Assembly (NCBI RefSeq): GCF_009663685.2
Contig: NZ_RCOG02000022.1
Span: 558-64,557, forward strand
Length of the DNA stretch: 64,000 nucleotides
Source of the DNA: Cupriavidus sp. U2
GTDB lineage: Bacteria > Pseudomonadota > Gammaproteobacteria > Burkholderiales > Burkholderiaceae
Direction of reading: 5' to 3'
Shown here: in pieces, positions 60,141-64,000 of the stretch
Layout: each line of letters starts with the position of its first letter
Position numbering within the stretch: the first letter of the stretch is position 1
Notes under the pieces: model-generated
Databases searched by the model: none
What the model saw: the letters and a program-made list of their open reading frames with translations, nothing else
Told to the model about the DNA's origin: nothing
Program-made: the position numbers and the translations under genes

Positions 60141-61703
60141 TCACCGCGAAAACACCCCCAGCCCCTCGTGATCGTAGTACTCCAGCCACACCCGGTCGCT
60201 GCCAAAGACGGCTTGCGAGATCGTGCCGGGTGTGGCGTTTTCGTTGTGGAGGGTGAACGTGAAGATGTCGCCGTCCCAGTGCGTGAGCGGCAGCGTCAGC
60301 GGCCGGGCGCCAAGCGTCATCAGCAGTGCGCCGCCTTGCTCGGTGACCTGCAGCGACCCGTAATAGTCGTTGCGATAGGTGCCGGTATAGGTTGACAGGG
60401 CCCGTGCCGGCAGCGGGCTGACTGGCGGCGACTGGCCGACCAGGCGGCCCTCCGGCAGCAGCAGTGACGCGAGGGCATCGGTGAAGATGGCGCCCCAGTC
60501 GCGGCGGAAGGCGCCGTATTGCACCAGGTCGAAGAACTGCGCGTTCAGTGTCTCGGGGATGCCGATGGGGTAGCCGTTGGTCAGCGTGACGATGGCCAGG
60601 TTCAGCGACGGCACGGCCGTAAAGGCGGTGGCCGCGCCCACCGCGAAGGCGCCCGAATGGCTGTAGGACGTCAGGCCCAGCTCGGTGGTGCCGACATTGA
60701 AACCATAGCCGTACCAGCTTGCCGGCCGGCCGTTGACGGGCGGGCCGCTTTGCATCTGCTGGTCCAGCGCGGGCGCCAGCGCCGCGGCATCGACGATGCG
60801 CTGGCCGCCGAACTCGCCCCTGACCAGCAGCATGATCAGCCATTTCGCCAGGTCGTTCACCGACGAACTGACGCCGCCGGCCGGCGATTGCGCATCGGGC
60901 ATGGTTCCCAGCCCCTGCACCCAGGCGCCGTTCACCTTGACGTGGCCAAGCGCGCGGTTGTCGCGGGCGGCAAAGTCGGCGTAGCGCGAACTGGTGCGCG
61001 TCATGCCCAGCGGCTGGTAGATGGCCTGTTCCGACAGCGTGGCCCAGTCGATGCCGGCGGCGGTTGCCACGGCTTCCGCCCCGGCCGTCATGCCGAAGTT
61101 GGTGTACGCGTAGGCTGTGCGCAGTGGGTGGACGGGCAGAAAGCGCAGGCGTGTCAGTACCTGGCGGCGGTCGTAGCCCATGTCTTCGAGCCGGTCGCCG
61201 GCATGGTCGGGCAGGCCCGACCGATGCGCGTAGCAGTCGCCGACGGTCACGGCCTGGGTGGAATCGGCATCGGACAGGGCAAACCACGGCAATTGCGCGA
61301 TGACGGGCGTGTCCCAATGGATGCTGCCGCGCCCCACCTGCCGTGCCACCACCGTGGCGCCGATCGGCTTGGAAACCGATGCCAACTGGAACACGGTATC
61401 GGCATCGACGGGCGCCGGGTCGGTCACCAGCCGCCGGCCGAACCCCCTGGCATACACCGTCTGGCCGCCGCGCACCACGGCGACGGCCATGCCGGGCACG
61501 CCGGAACTGGACATCAGGTTGGTCGCCAGCGTATCGACCTGGGCGATGGCCCGCGTGATCTGCGCATCGGGAACGGGAGGGGGCGCTGGCGCAGGCGCAG
61601 GTGCTGGGGCGGAATCGCCGCCGCCGCAGGCGGGCAGGGCCGGCACCAGCACGCCGCCCAGCGCGGCACCTAGAAAGCGGCGACGATCTCGCAGTGTGCC
61701 CAC
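60141..61703 (-). CDS. serine hydrolase of the beta-lactamase/class C family (lipoprotein)
   Basis: 520 residues from the GTG at 61703 (GGAGA upstream). The signal peptide ends in a lipobox (LPAC), then a Pro/Ala linker. Active-site motifs: LASVSKPIG (SxxK), YAYTNFG (YxN) and YSHSGAFAVG (HxG). It belongs with esterases, peptidases and EstB-like proteins rather than true beta-lactamases. The C-terminal 110 residues form a lipocalin-like beta domain (YTGTYRNDYYGSLQVTEQGG), as often seen in the EstB/LACTB-like branch. Anchored to the cell envelope. Confidence 0.9.
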   Translation of the reverse strand: MGTLRDRRRFLGAALGGVLVPALPACGGGDSAPAPAPAPAPPPVPDAQITRAIAQVDTLATNLMSSSGVPGMAVAVVRGGQTVYARGFGRRLVTDPAPVDADTVFQLASVSKPIGATVVARQVGRGSIHWDTPVIAQLPWFALSDADSTQAVTVGDCYAHRSGLPDHAGDRLEDMGYDRRQVLTRLRFLPVHPLRTAYAYTNFGMTAGAEAVATAAGIDWATLSEQAIYQPLGMTRTSSRYADFAARDNRALGHVKVNGAWVQGLGTMPDAQSPAGGVSSSVNDLAKWLIMLLVRGEFGGQRIVDAAALAPALDQQMQSGPPVNGRPASWYGYGFNVGTTELGLTSYSHSGAFAVGAATAFTAVPSLNLAIVTLTNGYPIGIPETLNAQFFDLVQYGAFRRDWGAIFTDALASLLLPEGRLVGQSPPVSPLPARALSTYTGTYRNDYYGSLQVTEQGGALLMTLGARPLTLPLTHWDGDIFTFTLHNENATPGTISQAVFGSDRVWLEYYDHEGLGVFSR

Positions 61704-61941
61704 GGCGGTTCTCCTGGCTGGAAATGCTGAAAACGCTGCAAAGGGGGGCGCGGCTCGCGCACGTGGATACGCATCACTGTAGGCGAGCCGGTCGGTAGCG
61801 AACGTGCTGTGGCCCACTTAGGGCCTGCGGGCGATGCCGATCTGTTTCATTTTCGTTACGAATCGTTGCAAAAGCAGGTCCACGCCCGGGTGCGCCGATC
61901 GTATGCTTTGGGCACCACTGCGCCCTGAGGAGAGGCCTGTC

Positions 61942-63153
61942 ATGAAAATCAGAAGCCAGCAGCTCGATCTGCCCAAATTCCTGGCCCGTACCCTGGCCAT
62001 CTTGCCGATGCCGTTCCTGGTCGTCGCGTGCGGCGGCGGCGACGGGGGCAACGACAACACGACGTCCATCAACGGCACGTTGCATGTAGCGATGACCGAT
62101 GCCCCGGCCTGCGGCTTCGACCACGTCTTTGTCACGGTCAGCAAGGTGCGGGTCAACGCCAGCACCGCGGCAGGCGACAACGACGGCGGCTGGACGGACA
62201 TCGCCCTGCCCACGCCGCAGCGGGTCGATCTGTTGTCCCTGACAAACGGCGTGCTGTTCGACCTTGGGCGGGCGCCGCTGCCCGCCGGGCAGTACCAGCA
62301 GATACGGCTGGTACTGAGCGCGAACCAGGGCAATTCGTTGGCCAATGCGGTGGTGGTGTCCGGCACGACGGCCGAACTGCCGCTGGCCACGCCCAGCGCC
62401 ACGCAGAGCGGGTACAAGATCATCCAGCCGTTCACGGTGCCGGCCAACACGCTGGTCGACCTGATCCTGGACTTCAACGCCTGCAAGTCGATCGTCCAGC
62501 AGGGCAATGGCGGATACAGCCTGAAGCCTGTGGTCACGGCCACGCCAATGACCGTCAGCGGGTCGATTACCGGCTTTGTGGCGCCCGCGCAGGCTGGCGC
62601 CACCGTCTACGCGGAGCAGAATGGCAAGATCGTTCGCGGCACCGTGGCCGATGCCAGCGGAAAGTTCGTGCTGACGCCGCTGGTGCAGAGCAGCACGGGC
62701 GGCAACTATGACGTGGTCATCGTCGACAACAGGCTGCCGTCCGGCCATGCCACCGGCATCATCGGCGGGGTGCCGGTGACGGCCAGTGCCACGACGTCGG
62801 TCGCCACGGCCGGGTCGCCGATCACGCTGCCGACTTCGACGACCAACACGGTGTCCGGCACGGCCACGGCTTCGGCGCAGGCTGCCGTGCGCGCGCTGCA
62901 GCCCATTGGCTCGGCGTCCTACGAGATTGCATCGACCAACGCCAACCTCGATACCGGCGCGTACTCGCTGGCCTTGCCGGCTGCCGCGCCGCTCGCCGGC
63001 ACCTACAGCGCGACGCTGCCGATTGCGCTGTCGGCCGTGTCGTCTGCCGCCGGCCAGTACTCGGTGCAGGCCACCAGCGCGGGCGGGGCGACGCAGACCA
63101 GTCCTGTCAACGTGTTCAACGGCGGCCAGTCCGGCGTCAATTTCAGTTTTTAA
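61942..63153 (+). CDS. DUF4382 lipoprotein
   Basis: 403 residues. A signal peptide with lipobox VVACGGG, then DUF4382 (about 45-200): GTLHVAMTDAPACGFDHVFVTVSKVRVN, then LPAGQYQQIRLVLSAN and VDLILDFNACKSIV. From about 210 to the end there are Thr/Ser/Ala-rich beta repeats like carboxypeptidase-regulatory-like folds. Start at 61942 has GAGGAGAGG. Divergent from the serine hydrolase. Likely an outer-membrane or surface lipoprotein; function unknown. Confidence 0.92.
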   Translation: MKIRSQQLDLPKFLARTLAILPMPFLVVACGGGDGGNDNTTSINGTLHVAMTDAPACGFDHVFVTVSKVRVNASTAAGDNDGGWTDIALPTPQRVDLLSLTNGVLFDLGRAPLPAGQYQQIRLVLSANQGNSLANAVVVSGTTAELPLATPSATQSGYKIIQPFTVPANTLVDLILDFNACKSIVQQGNGGYSLKPVVTATPMTVSGSITGFVAPAQAGATVYAEQNGKIVRGTVADASGKFVLTPLVQSSTGGNYDVVIVDNRLPSGHATGIIGGVPVTASATTSVATAGSPITLPTSTTNTVSGTATASAQAAVRALQPIGSASYEIASTNANLDTGAYSLALPAAAPLAGTYSATLPIALSAVSSAAGQYSVQATSAGGATQTSPVNVFNGGQSGVNFSF

Positions 63154-63181
63154 ACCCGGTGACTGACAGGCTCAGTCGCCC

Positions 63182-63343
63182 ATGCCCACCATGAAAAACA
63201 TCCTCATCATGCTTGTTACCAGCGCCACACTACTCGGTGGCTGCGCCTACTACGTGCCCGACAGTGGGCCGGCGGCCCGTCCGCAAGGCGGCCCCGGCAA
63301 CGGATTCTGTCCGCCGGGCCAGGCGAAGAAAGGCAACTGCTGA
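63182..63343 (+). CDS. small lipoprotein
   Basis: 53 residues from the ATG at 63182 (an alternative ATG at 63191 is in frame). The sequence has a lipoprotein signal with lipobox LLGGC, then a short disordered Pro/Gly tail ending in CPPGQAKKGNC with two more cysteines. The ribosome site is weak. It follows the DUF4382 gene closely and precedes a good terminator, so it is probably in the same transcript. Role unknown. Confidence 0.75.
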   Translation: MPTMKNILIMLVTSATLLGGCAYYVPDSGPAARPQGGPGNGFCPPGQAKKGNC

Positions 63344-63370
63344 TCCGCGGCAAGTCCCGGACGCAACGGA

Positions 63371-63398
63371 GGGCCGGCCAACTGACCGGCCCTTTTTG
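63371..63398 (+). terminator. intrinsic terminator after the lipoprotein genes
   Basis: GGGCCGG (63371-63377) pairs with CCGGCCC (63386-63392), followed by TTTTT. It lies 28 bases past the small lipoprotein stop and ends that unit before the IS110 element. Confidence 0.85.
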
Positions 63399-63549
63399 TT
63401 GTGCCGCGCAGCAGCGTAGTGCAAACGAGAAGCGGCGATCGCAGTGCAACCATACGTAAGCAATGGGATGGACGCCCCCACCCGATAGCGGCATCAATGT
63501 GCCAAAGTGGAAGTGTCATCGACCACTCAAATCGAGAGGAGCGTCCACC

Positions 63550-64000
63550 ATGCAGATTACGACAATTGGGCTCGACCTGGCCAAGAACGTGTTTCAGGTC
63601 CACGGGGCAAACGAGCGAGGAAAGGTGGTGCTGCGTAAGCAATTGCGTCGTGACCAAGTCGCTGCGTTCTTCGCCAATCTCCCGAGTTGCCTGATCGGGA
63701 TGGAAGCGTGCGGCAGCGCACATCATTGGGCCCGGAAGCTACAGGCGCTCGGGCATACGGTCCGACTGATGGCGCCTCAGTTCGTGAAGCCTTATGTGAA
63801 GAGCAACAAGAATGACGTGGCCGATGCGCAAGCCATTTGTGAAGCTTTGACGCGACCGACGATGCGGTTTGTACCGATAAAGAACGTCGAACAGCAAACA
63901 GTGCTCTCACTGCACCGCGTGCGCCAAGGCTTCATAAAGGCTCGTACCGCGCAGGCCAACCAGATCCGTGGCCTATTGGCTGAGTACGGTCTTGTTGTGC
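63550..64000 (+). CDS. IS110-family transposase, N-terminal part (cut by window edge)
   Basis: 150 codons, open to the edge of the window. The DEDD nuclease motif of IS110 transposases is visible: TIGLDLAKNVFQVHG (first D), IGMEACGSAHHWARKL (E) and SNKNDVADAQAICEAL (D). AGGAG lies eight bases before the ATG. The left end of the element lies somewhere in 63400-63530; I could not fix it, since IS110 elements lack clear inverted repeats. The serine-containing C-terminal half is outside the window. Confidence 0.92.
   Translation, partial: MQITTIGLDLAKNVFQVHGANERGKVVLRKQLRRDQVAAFFANLPSCLIGMEACGSAHHWARKLQALGHTVRLMAPQFVKPYVKSNKNDVADAQAICEALTRPTMRFVPIKNVEQQTVLSLHRVRQGFIKARTAQANQIRGLLAEYGLVV

Noticed and set aside
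60141..61703. Serine hydrolase as a beta-lactamase resistance gene
   Set aside because: SxxK and YxN are present but the lipobox, the lipocalin-like tail and length fit the EstB-like esterase/peptidase group; no evidence for antibiotic hydrolysis.

Overview
The window is GC-rich DNA from a beta-proteobacterium of the Burkholderiales, most likely Cupriavidus or a close relative. The signs are many orphan Bug/TctC-type substrate-binding proteins, a ferulate/vanillate catabolic island, a DUF3348-DUF802-OmpA-DUF2894 operon, and the ordering of many small stress proteins. I saw no rRNA, tRNA, replication origin or CRISPR array. The window opens inside the 3' end of an IS30-family element and closes inside the 5' part of an IS110-family element.

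About 0.2-19.3 kb is an aromatic-acid island. A forward operon encodes feruloyl-CoA hydratase-lyase, vanillin dehydrogenase, feruloyl-CoA synthetase, a porin, a Bug receptor and an amidohydrolase. Together the first three turn ferulate into vanillate. A reverse block (vanR-vanA-vanB and an aromatic-acid MFS transporter) takes vanillate to protocatechuate. Divergent from ech runs a second set: two sister amidohydrolases (one without the usual HxH metal motif), a UbiD-type decarboxylase and an NCS2 permease. LysR, GntR and MarR regulators sit around these genes.

About 19.5-35.4 kb is a general and oxidative stress region: a GNAT protein, a UvrA-like protein, a DUF72 protein, manganese catalase, DUF4142, hemerythrin, an Nramp-type metal transporter, RecQ, a BON protein, a zinc alcohol dehydrogenase and several tiny hydrophilic proteins. 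It holds two copies of a ~198-nt intergenic element ending in a CU-rich linker and a strong terminator; these look like paralogous small RNAs. It also holds a short relic of the alcohol dehydrogenase gene.

About 35.8-47.8 kb is mixed: a large AidA-like autotransporter, an HD-GYP phosphodiesterase, a DUF1254 protein, a DUF3300/DUF2950 pair, and an Old Yellow Enzyme and an alpha/beta hydrolase that each have a MerR-type 19-bp-spacer promoter, then an MFS transporter.

About 47.8-52.3 kb is a tight four-gene operon (DUF3348, DUF802, MotB/OmpA-like, DUF2894). The DUF802 protein has a MotA/TolQ-like membrane core and a very long coiled-coil tail; its partner has a MotB-like helix with an aspartate and a peptidoglycan-binding domain. 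This looks like an ion-driven stator machine with the general architecture of ZorAB but different partner proteins, and is the best candidate for an undescribed system.

About 52.5-60.0 kb is an IclR-controlled catabolic operon with three Bug receptors, an RraA/CHA-aldolase-like enzyme, a D-2-hydroxyacid dehydrogenase, an SMP-30 lactonase and a LigI-like amidohydrolase, suggesting use of a lactone or hydroxy-dicarboxylic acid. The end holds a serine hydrolase, a DUF4382 lipoprotein, a small lipoprotein and the IS110 element.
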